Source: Silene conica
Lineage: Eukaryota > Streptophyta > Magnoliopsida > Caryophyllales > Caryophyllaceae
Assembly: GCA_029255685.2 (NCBI GenBank)
Contig: CM055313.2
Location: 26,637,079-26,701,078 of the forward strand
DNA: 64,000 bases
Direction of reading: 5' to 3'
Within the stretch, counting starts at the first letter, position 1, and every line of letters begins with the position of its first letter. Position numbers and translations under genes: made by a program. Positions 1 to 10,372 of the stretch are shown here, piece by piece. The notes under the pieces were generated by a model that saw nothing but the letters and a program-made list of their open reading frames with translations, did no database searches and was not told the DNA's origin.

Positions 1-753
1 GACTCTCACATCTTATTAGTGGTGTCCCCGTCTTGTAATCCTTCACACGAAATCCAAAGCGGTCAAACTCAACCGTCACAGAATTGTCAGTCATAAACTT
101 CCTAACTAAGACTAAATTTTTGCCTATTTTGGATGCATACAGGATATTTCGAAGGGAGAGGGGCGGATGAGGTTTTGGTAAAGTAGTTGTACCGGTACCA
201 TAAACTGGTATGGATTGGCCATTTCCGACAAGAATCGAATTAGAAATGCTCGAATTAGTAAAGACGAGAGATTACCTGCACTCGACGTCATGTGAGAAGT
301 AGCTCCGGTGTCCATATACCACGGGTCAGGAGGAGTTAGCCCAAGAGTGTACATGGCAGCCTCTATATCCGTCTGCGATGGAGGAGACTCAGCCGTGTAA
401 GCCTGCGGCCTAGGTGTGGGAGTGCAAAAACCCGGAGAGCGAGTCCAAGGAGTTGTGGGGTAGGGACAGGGAGGACATGCCCATGGAGAGGGTCCCTATG
501 GCCAGCCACCGTATGCCCAGGGAGATGGTCCCGCACTCGGAGTAGTAGACTAAGGAGCAGGGGACGGAGTAGTAGAATCCGAAGCCCCTTGCTTGCCTTT
601 ACCCCATTTGTTCCCACCACATTTCTTCTTGCCCTTGTTTTATTTTCCCTGCGATGACGGAGGACGACCAAGTATCGATGGAGCGGATGAAGCATCTTGC
701 GAATTTGCATACATAGTCGACTGAGCAGTAGTGGCGGCTTGTTTTGCAAACCC
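1..753 (-). pseudogene. copia I gag C-terminus and protease start
   Basis: Right to left, the segment continues gag after the nested insertion. It reads a low-complexity stretch, a Lys/Gly-rich basic patch (KGKKKCGGNKWGKG), a Pro/Trp/Tyr-rich linker, then WYMDTGATSHMTS, the copia aspartic-protease active site, near residue 15 of the piece at 354-124. Frame and order match plant copia polyproteins of the UBN2-type gag class. There are in-frame stops (for example near 640, 550 and 495), and the frame breaks after the protease motif, so the piece is a pseudogene. No CCHC knuckle is visible, although this gag type usually carries one; the basic patch may be its remnant. Confidence 0.75.
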
Positions 754-920
754 TGTGGGGAATAAAACGCGTATTCTCCCTAAACTTGCAGGATTATAAT
801 GAAAAATACAATCGTGAATATGGTCATAAGATTAAAAAGCATAAGAAAAGAAGTACAACCTTTGGTCCTTGTGCGAAAGGCCTAAGAACAGGAATTAACA
901 CAAATTCCCTCCTATAACTT

Positions 921-1165
921 CACTACTACAGAAACCCTTAAGGACATCGGTTAATGGACATCAGATTTTGGAAAAATCTGATGTAATTAATTTGTACATC
1001 AGTTGATTACAAAAATCTGATGTCCTTATAAAATAAAGGACATCGGTTTTTATTTCAAACCGATGTCCATAAGTATTGATTTTAATGCACATCAGACTAA
1101 ATGACAACCCATGTACATTAATTGATCAAGGACATCAGTTATTTAAGTAAGCCGATGTTAATTGT
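921..1165. repeat. CACTA left terminus and subterminal repeats
   Basis: After the terminal inverted repeat, the motif GGACATCAG/GGACATCGG and its complement CCGATGT recur every 20-60 bp up to about 1160. Such arrays are the expected transposase-binding subterminal region. Confidence 0.8.
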
Positions 1166-2408
1166 TGTTCTAAAAACGCACAAAACATAAAACCCTCGCG
1201 TCGTCTTTCATTCTTCTTTTCACTCTTTCTCTCCTTTCCTTTCACAATTTTTTCAACATTTTCATAATTGTTCAACCATTTTCTGAATTCACCAGAAAAC
1301 CCAAACTTAACCTTCTTCCCAAATAAAGCTAATGATACAAAATCGTCTCACACAGTTCATCAAGCTCCAGTTCACAATCAGGTTCGATTTTTTCTTCAAT
1401 TTTTTTTAAAGGTTCATCGAAATTCATCTATTTTTCGAGGATTTGATTTCGCTTGTCAATTAATTTCGGTTTCTTAACAGTTTGGAGTTAGTGATTCAAT
1501 TATTGGTATCATGTTAAGGTACGATTAGGATTTAGGGTTAGGACTTACAATTAAATTTCAATTAATTGAGGGCGAAACAATCATGTTTCCAGTTTCTGAA
1601 GAAAACTGAAAGATGGACACCCTTCAAAATATGATTCCTCTTGGTTGCAGTTTCGCCAATCGAAATGGAGATGTCACTGAAGTCATCGCAAGTACTTCGA
1701 TCGTGATATTTGTCGTTATTTCTCATCTGGTCGTTGTCCTGGTGAACTTTAATTTTCCAATTAACGGTACTATTTTCCCCTTTTCAAACCCTAATTGTTA
1801 CTTCATTTCACCATATAATATCTTATCTTTTGATTGTATGATTGCTGCTATTTTCATGTTATGTAGTTGTTGTGCTATGTGTATAGCAAATTCAGTGAAT
1901 TAATCGTCGTAATTTCGATTGGCGTAAATTCTAACGGAGTTAAGGGTAGTAACTCAAAGTTTGTGACGATTACTAGCATTTTGAATTGTGCTATCTTTAT
2001 CGTAAATTCAATTATTGATATCAGTTAGTGTAAATGATAGTAACAGATATCGTAGGCGATATACAAATTGCTTTTTAGTACAGAAATTGGTTTTTTATAT
2101 ACAGATTCAACATGAAAATAGCAGCCTGAGCTTAGTAGGTTGGACAACAATGTATAACTATACTTACTGATAGACTTAAATGTGCAGCCTGATGCCCAAA
2201 ATCGTCGTCATACGCTCCATTCTGTATAACTATACTTACTGATAGACTTAAATGTGCAGCCTGAGCTTAGTAGGTTGGACAACAATGTTGACACTTGGAT
2301 TTTACACCGGTGTAAGGTTTGTCCATCAGACTGCTCCTTCCTTAGTTCCTTTCAATCTGTCATTCCTAACTTGCTTGATTCCAACACATAATCTAATGCA
2401 CAATACAG
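1166..2408. other. CACTA interior: leader-like and rearranged sequence
   Basis: A CT-rich tract at 1200-1260 looks like a plant 5' leader and could drive transcription of the captured exons. An open frame at 1613-1903 begins MDTLQNMIPLG and turns hydrophobic; I do not recognise it. Around 2115-2290 a roughly 35 bp sequence (AGCAGCCTGAGCTTAGTAGG...) and a second segment (TATAACTATACTTACTGATAG) each occur twice, a local rearrangement just before the MATE exons. Confidence 0.4.
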
Positions 2409-3562
2409 TGTTAGAGTGTCGAATGAGCTTGGAGCAGGTCAGCCACAAGCCGCGAAATTTGCAGTTAAAGTAGCAGTTTTGACATCGTTTTCTGTGGGGT
2501 TTCTTGTTTCGTTCTCGCTCCTAATGCTACAAAGGCAGTACCCGTTGGTGTTCAGCAACAGCAAAGAGGTGCAGGAGTTTGTCCGTAAGCTCACTCTCCC
2601 ACTGGTCTTATCAATCATCGTTAACAGCATTCAGCCTGTTCTTTCAGGTGAATCTATTAACTCTACCTAGTAAATTTGACACGAAACAAATACTGTGACC
2701 CGCAACCTAAATTAACTCAACTTAATAATCTAAATATAACCAGAACCTATATAGACACGGCTTCTATGATTCAAACTTGGTTGGTTGGACATGAATCCAC
2801 TCAAATCAAAAGGATGATATTTGAAATCACAACTAACTCGATTCACTTGATCCATCGACTCCAATAAGGATCTGATCCAGGTCTACTCAGTAGATAGATT
2901 GTATTTATAGCGCTTTTTGGGTAGGTGGTGGAAGGACAGAGAGTAGGGTTTCAGACTTCAGATGGAGCTACATGTGCCATAGTACTATTAACAATATGTT
3001 GTATTTTCCAGGTGTAGCAATAGGTGCTGGATGGCAAGCTCTGGTGGCTTACATTAACATTGGGTGCTATTATCTGGTCGGTGTACCTTTGGGGATCATT
3101 CTAGGTTTCAAGCTGCATAAGGGCGTCAAGGTAGTGACTAGTGTGTGTGCTCTTATACTCATAAAACTATCTCATTCTTGTCACTTAACCCCTCTAATGT
3201 CCCGAAAACTTGGAAGTGGGTCAAGTTTCTACCTTTTTCCCAAGTTTTTCGAGTTATGCATATACTTTACAGCAATGGAAATAGTTCAACAATATATGGA
3301 GGTCAATATTGCAGGGTATTTGGTATGGAATGTTAATCGGGAGTACAGTTCAGACTTTCATCATTTTCCTGCTAACCTACAGAACCAACTGGAACAAAGA
3401 GGTAACAATCTTCACCCTGCCTAATCTATCTAGACATAATCTCCACGCTACCGACTCATTGATGCTTACGATAATAACATGAAAATCTAATCAATTGAAA
3501 GATATGGGCAGGTGTCAGTAGCTGGAGAAAGGCTTATGTTGCTACTGTTACTGTTTTGCTGA
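2409..3562 (+). pseudogene. Captured MATE/DTX transporter fragment (four exons with introns)
   Basis: Four exon-like blocks with clean splice signals read the C-terminal part of a plant MATE (DETOXIFICATION) efflux carrier. 2409-2647 has RVSNELGAGQPQAAKF, the MATE signature, and QPVLSG. 3012-3130 has GAGWQALVAYINIGCYY and GVPLG. 3315-3401 has YRTNWNKE. 3512-3562 has VSVAGERL, then a stop. Exon phases join correctly (the split Gly codon at 2647/3012 is restored). MATE proteins export small organic molecules by H+ or Na+ antiport through 12 membrane helices; only the C-terminal helices are here and no start is present, so no functional carrier can be made. Retained introns show DNA-level capture, not retroposition. 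It lies wholly inside the CACTA element. Confidence 0.88.
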
Positions 3563-3862
3563 TCGTGCGTTGCAGTTTCATTACGTTTCTGCCAGCATAA
3601 ATTTTCTTTTTCTTTCTTCTTCGTAAATAAATTTTAACCCTGGTTGTATATTTTTGGTTTATCGATCCATGCTGCTATTTTCGACTTTTCGTCTCCAATT
3701 GCATAAATCGTTATGAAGTTGATTTCTGTTTCTCGTTGGTACTTTTAATCAATAGTACTATTCTATTAACTCGAACTGAATGACTGTTTCGTGCAGTAAG
3801 TTATTTTACTAGACTGTCACAAGGTACCATAATCCATAGTTAATCTTATCTTTGATTTTCAG

Positions 3863-4324
3863 GATCACCCAAATGCAGCTGGTTACCGAAATAAGCCAAT
3901 AGAGCACTGGGATGACATATGTACTTTCTGTGGGCCAGATCAATCTGTTGATGATCAAGCGTTGGACGATCGAGCAGGGGATAATCAAGCAGCCAACAAT
4001 CAACTGGTGGATGATCAAGTGGTGGGCAATCTAGCAGTGGTTAATGGAGTAGAGATGCAAGATGAGGCTGCCGAAGCTATGGATGAAGGATTACAAAGTG
4101 ACAGAGGTAGTTCAACTAAGGCAATATCTTCTTCGGGGTCTAAGAAACAAAAACGCGACCATTTGGCTGATGCTATCATCAACATAGCAGAGTGCTTGAG
4201 CAACTATCTTCAAAGTAAGACCAGTAAGGAGGTTCCGAAACCCACACCCAAAGAAATTTATGAAGCTGTGAAAAACATCAAAGGTATTGGCCGGCATGAA
4301 ATGACGCATAACCCTATTGGTTAG
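3863..4324 (+). pseudogene. Captured 3' exon of a Myb/SANT-like DNA-binding protein
   Basis: After a good acceptor (TTTGATTTTCAG, ending at 3862) the frame reads HPNAAGYRNKPIEHWDD and then an Asp/Asn/Ala/Val-rich repeat (about 3940-4060). It continues into an acidic Ser-rich linker, a basic patch KKQKRD, and a C-terminal helix ending KNIKGIGRHE. The first motif resembles the end of the plant Myb/SANT-like (Myb_DNA-bind_3) domain, often written HPxAxxFRxKPxxHxDxL, and the C-terminal helix also suits that family. Members include host transcription factors and Harbinger-transposon Myb proteins. The DNA-binding helices upstream are absent. It is on the same strand as the MATE exons in the CACTA element, so a fused transcript is possible. 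Confidence 0.6.
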
Positions 4325-4539
4325 TTGATGATTTTGGATAATGTATATGAAAGACGACCGACCTTTGTCGTGATTTGCTTTGTCCATGTTTAATGAAAGA
4401 CGAACGACTTTGTCGTGCTTCGCTTTGAATTTGTGTTTGTTTGGTTGATGGTATGGCAGTCTGGCTGACATCTGAATAATGTATACTGGTGGTACAAATT
4501 ACCATTAATATCAGCTTTTTTTGAAAAAAAAAGGCAACA

Positions 4540-5049
4540 TCAAGGACATCGGTTTATTCAATAGTATGATGTATATTAACTTGTAATGCACATGGGCTTC
4601 GGTCAACAACCGATGTACAAAACATAAATGGACATCAGATTACAGCAAAAAAATGATGTGCATACATATGAAGGACATCAGACATATTAAACCTCCGATG
4701 TGCATACATATTAAGGACATCAGACATATTACACCTCCGATGTGCATACATATGAAGGACATCAGATGTGAGCTACAGAATGATATGCATAAGAATGAAG
4801 GACATCAGATTTATTAAACCTCCGATGTGCATTACCAAATGGACATCAGATGTTAGCTAAAGTCTGATGTGCATAAGGATGATGGACATCAGACTTTTGA
4901 AACATCCGATGTGCATTACCAAATGGACATCGGTTGCACAACCGATGTCCTTGACACCCATAATGGACATCAGTGAACTCTACATCGGTTGCTAATCCGA
5001 TGTCCTTGTCCATAAAAGTCCGATGTCCTTAAGGCTTTCTGTAGTAGTG
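4540..5049. repeat. CACTA right terminus and subterminal repeats
   Basis: A denser array than on the left: roughly twenty copies of GGACATCRG or its complement in 500 bp, partly arranged as blocks of about 55 bp (for example 4673-4800), ending in CTGTAGTAGTG. Confidence 0.8.
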
Positions 5050-5959
5050 CTTGCACCCAAGACTTAGAATGAGACGTGGCCGCGTGTGCTAGAAATCCTC
5101 TCCAACTGCCTTGCAATATCGGGAGAGCCTTTTGAGTTTTAGATGTGAGATCTGGGTTATGGGAGAGGAGTGCTCTCAAACCCTAATTTTCTTGAGAATT
5201 GTTTAAACAGTAAAACAAGAGTAACTGACATAAGGAGAGTCCTCCTCCTTATGTAGTTGTTTTGGCCGAAAATTCTAATAGGGTAGGAGTGGGCTTTCCA
5301 CTCTTACCTTATTCTAATTCGTGATTCGACCCATTTAGCTTTAAGTTGTTCGCGGTATTTTTAATTATAAATCGTAACATGTTACCAGATATTAATACAG
5401 TCGATATATTAATAATGGTCTGACAAAATACGATATTGTATAATTACCCAAATTAATATAACTGTTTATATTAATACGCGAATACAATATTTAATTAAAT
5501 ATAACCGTTCATATTTAATTTACGAATTAATCATGTAATCCGTATTAGCTAAATTTATTTAATCCGTATTAAATAATAATCTCAACATCTTATTGACTAA
5601 TTTAGTAGTCAATACCTCTGACTAACCGTTTAGTCATATCCGGCAAAATGTGACTGTATTTTCATACCTTCACATCTCTCAAACGTGTCCTATAGGTGTG
5701 ACGTATAGGGACCAGTTGATCACCGCCATCCGTATGACAATAACGTCAAACTTATCTAGCAAGCCAACCGTTATTGATAAACGTGGATCAACTGGTAATA
5801 ATACTGAAGTATGCCCTTGTGATCCTTAAAGAGATTTAATAAGTCATTGTACTTAATTGTCAAGGACACCAGCCCCAACAATCTCCCACTTGTCCGTACA
5901 AGGGTATGTTCAATGACGTTATCACACTACATGTGGAGGACACAAGCTCCAACAAACCC

Positions 5960-6607
5960 AGCCTCTTCCAATGTTAACATCGATCGAGCACGATAAAACA
6001 GAGGTAATGGAGATGATTGCCTAATGATTGTTCCCACGCCATGATAAGCATCCGTCAAACCTGAGACTAGTTGAAGCACCAAATGAGTATCAGAGACGGG
6101 GGAGCCAACATTCTTAAGTTAATCGGCGAGATTCTTAAGACGTTGACAGTAAGTCGAGGCAGAAGAGAAGTCTGCCATCATGGTGTGTGAAAATTCTTGC
6201 TCGAGAGTCACAGTTCTCGAGTGTTGGTTGTCTTGAAAGATATCGCGAATGTGATCCCAACACTCCATAGCGGTGGAGTCGTCTTCAACCACGGTTTGCA
6301 ATAAATCCGTAGAAATAGTTGCATAAATCCATTGTAGAACCGTCGCATCAATAGTTTCCCAGAGATCCTTTTCGTCATCGGTCTGAGGCTTGACGACCTT
6401 CTTCTTTGGATCGATAATATGATGCAAGACGCGATTGGCCTTGGCATAATTTGTGGAAATGGCGACCCACAATCGATATTGATCGTTATCCATACCGAGA
6501 GTGACGGAAACATGGTTTTTGATGTTGCTAACCACAAACACCGAGAGCAGAGAAGAGGTGTTTGAGTTTTTGAAAGATTCAGTGATGGTCATTGTAATTG
6601 AAAACAC
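5960..6607 (-). pseudogene. copia I gag N-terminal half
   Basis: Starts at the ATG at 6607 and reads leftward as a copia gag of the UBN2/retrotran_gag class. It has LWVAISTNYAK, an ECWDHIRDIFQDN segment, LEQEFSHTMM and CQRLKNLAD, then after one in-frame TAA (6117-6119, where the family has Gln) [14 protein letters not shown] and [12 protein letters not shown]. The reading continues to the AACCC duplication at 5955-5959 and resumes at 753. The start is 93 bp inside the primer-binding site, as expected for a copia gag. Gag would form the virus-like particle; with the stop and the 5 kb insertion this copy cannot. Confidence 0.8.
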
Positions 6608-6700
6608 AAAAAAAAAAACAGGGGAAGAGAATAGAAGAGGTATGTTTGTCGTGAGGAGGAGAAGAGGAGCGGAAGCGTATCGGTTGTTTTAACCTAGAAA

Positions 6701-6710
6701 ACTGATACCA
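6701..6710 (-). other. copia I primer-binding site
   Basis: On the minus strand TGGTATCAGT directly follows the LTR end, the usual initiator-tRNA-Met primer site of plant copia elements. It fixes the inner LTR boundary at 6711. Confidence 0.75.
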
Positions 6711-6887
6711 TGAAAGAATATTGTGCTTGCTTTCATTGATAGAAGATAGTCAGCATAAATACAAACTAGACGAGATCTTTCTATGCTAATTACAAGGAGT
6801 TTGTTTCCACAAATAAAGGATCACAGGATAACTAAGGTTGACTAAATAATATATACATATTCTAGCTAATATTTATATATTTTAACA
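6711..6887 (-). repeat. copia I 5' LTR (177 bp)
   Basis: On the minus strand it begins TGTTAAAATA and ends ATATTCTTTCA, immediately before the primer-binding site, so it has the TG...CA ends of an LTR. It contains a TATTTATGC box in its 3' half. The partner LTR lies outside the window, so the target duplication (GTTAA would be the outer copy, 6888-6892) cannot be tested here. Confidence 0.65.
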
Positions 6888-7446
6888 GTTAATAACCTAT
6901 AACTGTAGAAAAAATCTCTTTATTACTATTAGTTTTTGGTATATCATTCGATTTATTTTAGAATTGAGTCAGGTGGGACCGACGATCGGGTGGAAAAATT
7001 TCTTGCATCCCCAAGCTATAATTCGAGACCTCTGATTAAACTAGAACAATGTCTTACCGGTTGAAGTAGTGTATACTCATAAGCATTTGTGAAAAGGTAA
7101 TATCGAATTTCAGGACCAATTATTATAATCAGTGAATGGTGTTACAAGAGAGGTTATTTGATTTAAGTGATATATGTAGTTGTAATGTTCCAACTCAATT
7201 AAAATTATGATTTTAAGTAGAATTTAGTTTTGAGGAGTGATCGATATGAAATTTTATCCGTACTTTTATTAAATTGTACTTGAATGTTGTTGATTATAAT
7301 TCGATTCAAATGGCTCAATTAGTTGTTCCACTTAAAAACAAATTTACAAGTTAGTCTAATAAAGTTTGTGGATTTTAGGGTATATCCTCATGTTGTCTTT
7401 GTATTTTTATGTTCGATATATAATATGTTAAGAAAGATGGTAAATA
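6888..7446. other. AT-rich spacer
   Basis: The stretch between copia I and copia II has no convincing gene; the open frame at 7323-7556 runs into the copia II LTR and looks accidental. The last five bases (AAATA, 7442-7446) are one copy of the copia II target duplication. Confidence 0.5.
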
Positions 7447-8405
7447 TGTTGGGGCTGGTGTCCTTAACAATTAAGTACAATGACTTATTAAATCTCTTTA
7501 AGAATCACAAGGGCATACTTCAGTATTATTACCAGTTGATCCACGTTTATCAATAACGGTTGGCTTGCTAGATAAGTTTGACGTTATTGTCATACGGATG
7601 GCGGTGATCAATTGGTCCCTATACGTCACACCTATAAGACACGTTTGAGAGATGTGAAGGTATGAAAATACAGTCACATTTATGCCGGATACGACTAAAC
7701 AGTTAAATTAGTCAATAAGATGTTGAGATTATTATTTAATACGGATTAAATAATTTTAGCTAATACGGATTACATGTTTAATTCGTAAATTAAATATAAG
7801 CAGTTATATTTAATTAAATATTAATTTCGCGTATTAATATAAACAGTTATATTAATTTGGGTAATTATACAATATCGTAATTTTATCAGACCATTATTAA
7901 TACATCGACTGCATTAATATCTGATAACACGTATGCGATTTATAATAAAAATCCCGCAAATAATATTTAGCAAAACGGGTCGATTCATGCAAAGGAATAA
8001 GGTAAGAGTGGAGAAAGCCCACTCTCACCCTAATTCGGCCGACCCACCCGATTGCTACATAAGGAGAGTCCTTCTCCTTATGTCAGGAACTGTTGAATCA
8101 TAATTCTCACAATTAGGGTTTTTGAGAGCATTCTTCTCCCAAAAACTCAGATCTCACATCTAAAACCTCAATAGCTCTCCCCATATTGCAAGGCAATTGG
8201 AGAGTATTTTCTAGCACACGCGGCATCATCTCAATCAAGTCTTGGATGTAAGTTATAGGAGGGAATTTACTTTAATTCCTGTTCTTAGGCCTATTCAAGC
8301 AAAGACCCAAGGTTGTATTCTTTTTCATGTTTTTATTTATCTTATGACAATAATCACAACTGTAATTTTCATTATTTTTTTTTTTTTGAAAGTCCCGAAG
8401 CGGGA

Positions 8406-10301
8406 TTACCTCATATTAATAATATCAAACGAAACACGAGAAGCAATATTCGGGGGTAGATCCGAACCCCATACATGTCGACCAACAAAAGACGAACATT
8501 CATGAGCGAGCTCATGAGCCACGAAATTGTTTTTCCTACTAGTAAAAGGCCAAGACAAACTATTAAAAAGTAAACTACACTCCCTGATCTCGTCCAACAC
8601 AAGATGAAAATCGCTCCGTCCTTCCGACCTCCCGTGAAGAGCTTCAATCAATTCCTTGCAGTCGTTTTCCGCTACTATCTTCGAGTATCCATACTTGCGA
8701 GCCTCCATCAAACCCATCAACATGTTTTCCGCTTCCGCCATACGAGGTTCCATGTCCCCCCTCCGTCTTTCCGCTATGGCCCACAACACGCGTCCCTCAT
8801 GGTCACGACATACAGCCCCAAGCCCCACACCCCAGCCCTCCTTCGTGCCTGCATCAACGTTCAGTTTCACCTCCCCCCTGCTCGGTTTCAGCCAGCCCAC
8901 CTGCACTTCCTGCCCGCCCTCTCTTTGCTCCGCCTGCCTCATCGAATCCTCCAACTCCCTCCTTAAATTATGCACTCTCCTAACCACCTGCTCCACGCCT
9001 ATCCGACTGCCCTCGAAAACAAGCTTATTTCGAGCCTCCCACAACGCCCAGCATCCCAAAATGAAAGAATCTATCTCACTATCCTCGAACTCCCTCCACA
9101 CATCCTCAACCCACTCCCTCACCCGCTCATACCCCACCGTTGAAGGCACCTCAAAACCCATCCTATCCCACAACCCTCCCAACCACCCACACCCCGAAAC
9201 AACATGGAGACAAGACTCGACAGTACTCTGACACACTGGGCAGCACGCATCCATCGAGTGAATACGGCGAGCAAGGCCTGATTTAGTCGCTAAAGCCTCA
9301 TTACACAATTGCCACATAAAAACTTTAACTCGTGGTAAAACTTTCGCACTCCATATCCGGTTCCAGAGTCGTTTTTTGTTTTGACAAGACGACCCACTAG
9401 CTTCCTCATTTCCCTCCTTCATTAACACCTTATAAGCGGATTTGACCGTATACTCACCATTCTTTTCAAGATCCCAAGTCCACAAATCCTCCGGTTTAGC
9501 ATTACTAATCCGTATATTAAGAATTATGTCCTGTTCAAAAGGAAGAAACATAGTACGTACCAGTTGCGTGTTCCAAAACCGCCCATCGGTTGTCAAAAGG
9601 TCAGCCACCATCATTTTAGAATTCATATTTTGTCTAGGCGAGAGCACCTTACGTGTTTGGGTATGAGGCAGCCACGGATCCTCCCAAACTCTTGTGCTCA
9701 GGCCATTCCCAATACGTCGACGCGCCCCAAGACTGATAACCGCACGCGCCTCCACAATGCCACGCCAAGTATAACTCGGATTGGTACCCATGCCAGCCCT
9801 CATAAAAGAGCCATCAGGAAAATACTTACTCACCAAAACACGAGCCATAAGACTAGAACGGTCGGTTAGAAGACGCCAAGCCTGTTTACCAAGAAGAGCC
9901 ATATTGAAATTGTGAAAGTCCCTGAATCCTAGCCCACCTAAACATTTCGGTTTACATAAATTCCTCCAAGCCACCCATGGAATCTTACTCCTACCATTTG
10001 CGGACCCCCACCAAAACCGCGAGACGATACTACGTAATTCATCACAAAAATTAGAAGGCAATTTAAAAACACTCATAGCATAAGTCGGGATTGATTGGGC
10101 TACGGCCTTTATCAACACTTCCCGCCCCGCTTTTGAAAATAAATTTCCTTTCCATCCTTGCAATTTTTTACAGAGCTTATCTCGAATAACACTCGCAATA
10201 ATCTTCTTAGAATGCCCTATAACCGTTGGGAGTCCCAAATACCTTTCTTGCTCCGCCACAATTTGAACACCCAAGCAACTCGCCACCTGCTCCCTATCCA
10301 C
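8406..10301 (-). pseudogene. LINE ORF2: RT thumb, zinc region and RNase H
   Basis: After a stop and a one-base frame change between 10370 and 10301 the ORF continues for 631 codons. It starts with YLGLPTVIGHSK and WKGNLFSKAGREVLIK of the RT C-terminus. Next is the zf-RVT region with CCPVCQSTVESCLHVVSGC. Last is an RNase H domain: LNVDAGTKEG with the first Asp, a Glu in AEAENMLMGL, an Asp in AENDCKELI and VAHELAH near the end. A terminal RNase H marks one class of plant L1 elements. The domain looks intact; only the two upstream breaks disable ORF2. Confidence 0.88.
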
Positions 10302-10372
10302 CCCCCTCGTTCCCTTGCGGAAAAAGAAACCGTAGTCTTCTCATAATTAATAACTTGTCCCGATGCCAACTC

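Larger units (their letters stand above)
921..5049 (+). mobile_element. Non-autonomous CACTA (En/Spm-type) transposon with captured host gene pieces
   Basis: Both ends begin CACTACTACAGAAA and the terminal inverted repeat is about 30 bp with one mismatch. A 3 bp CTT duplication flanks it (918-920 and 5050-5052). Both subterminal regions hold many direct and inverted copies of GGACATCRG, the kind of motif arrays bound by CACTA transposases. No transposase gene is seen. The interior instead holds a CT-rich, leader-like segment (about 1185-1330), exons and introns of a MATE transporter (2409-3562), and the 3' end of a Myb/SANT-like gene (3863-4324), all on the same strand. It sits in a solo LTR that sits in copia I, so it is the youngest of the three insertions. 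Confidence 0.93.
754..5954 (-). mobile_element. Solo LTR of the copia II family, split by a CACTA element
   Basis: 754-920 and 5053-5954 together are an antisense copy of the LTR seen intact at 19078-20048. It begins TGTGGGGAATA, contains the CTACATAAGGAGAGTCC-like promoter region, and ends with CACCAGCCCCAACA (5880). The LTR does not stop there: it continues another 74 bp (5881-5954) to a second ...CTCCAACA end, and only there does the 5 bp duplication AACCC appear (749-753 and 5955-5959). No internal region is present, so this is a solo LTR left by LTR-LTR recombination. The 74 bp extension corresponds to sequence upstream of the 3' LTR in copia II (19003-19077). Confidence 0.85.
1..6887 (-). 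mobile_element. copia I: Ty1/copia retrotransposon, partial, with nested insertions
   Basis: Minus-strand Ty1/copia element that runs off the left edge. Reading right to left it has a short 5' LTR (6711-6887), a primer-binding site next to it, a gag start codon at 6607, gag sequence, and an aspartic protease motif (DTGATSHMTS) around 300. Gag is interrupted between 754 and 5954 by another LTR that itself contains a CACTA transposon. The sequence on both sides of that insertion is in the same gag frame, and the AACCC target duplication (749-753 and 5955-5959) marks the insertion exactly. Integrase and reverse transcriptase would lie left of the window. Several in-frame stops show the copy is dead. 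Confidence 0.85.

Noticed and set aside
1613-1903. A membrane-protein-like ORF at the start of the CACTA interior
   Set aside because: The hydrophobic stretch is short and T-rich DNA gives such runs by chance; another frame reads a zinc-finger-like CRYFSSGRCPG but is stopped at once on both sides. Neither is convincing.
2409-3562. A functional MATE transporter gene
   Set aside because: No N-terminal exons or start codon lie in frame upstream, only the last third of the protein is present, and the whole piece is inside a CACTA element.
8604-9231. Long plus-strand open frames opposite the LINE
   Set aside because: They are antisense shadows of the RNase H and RT frame, whose motifs are unmistakable on the minus strand.
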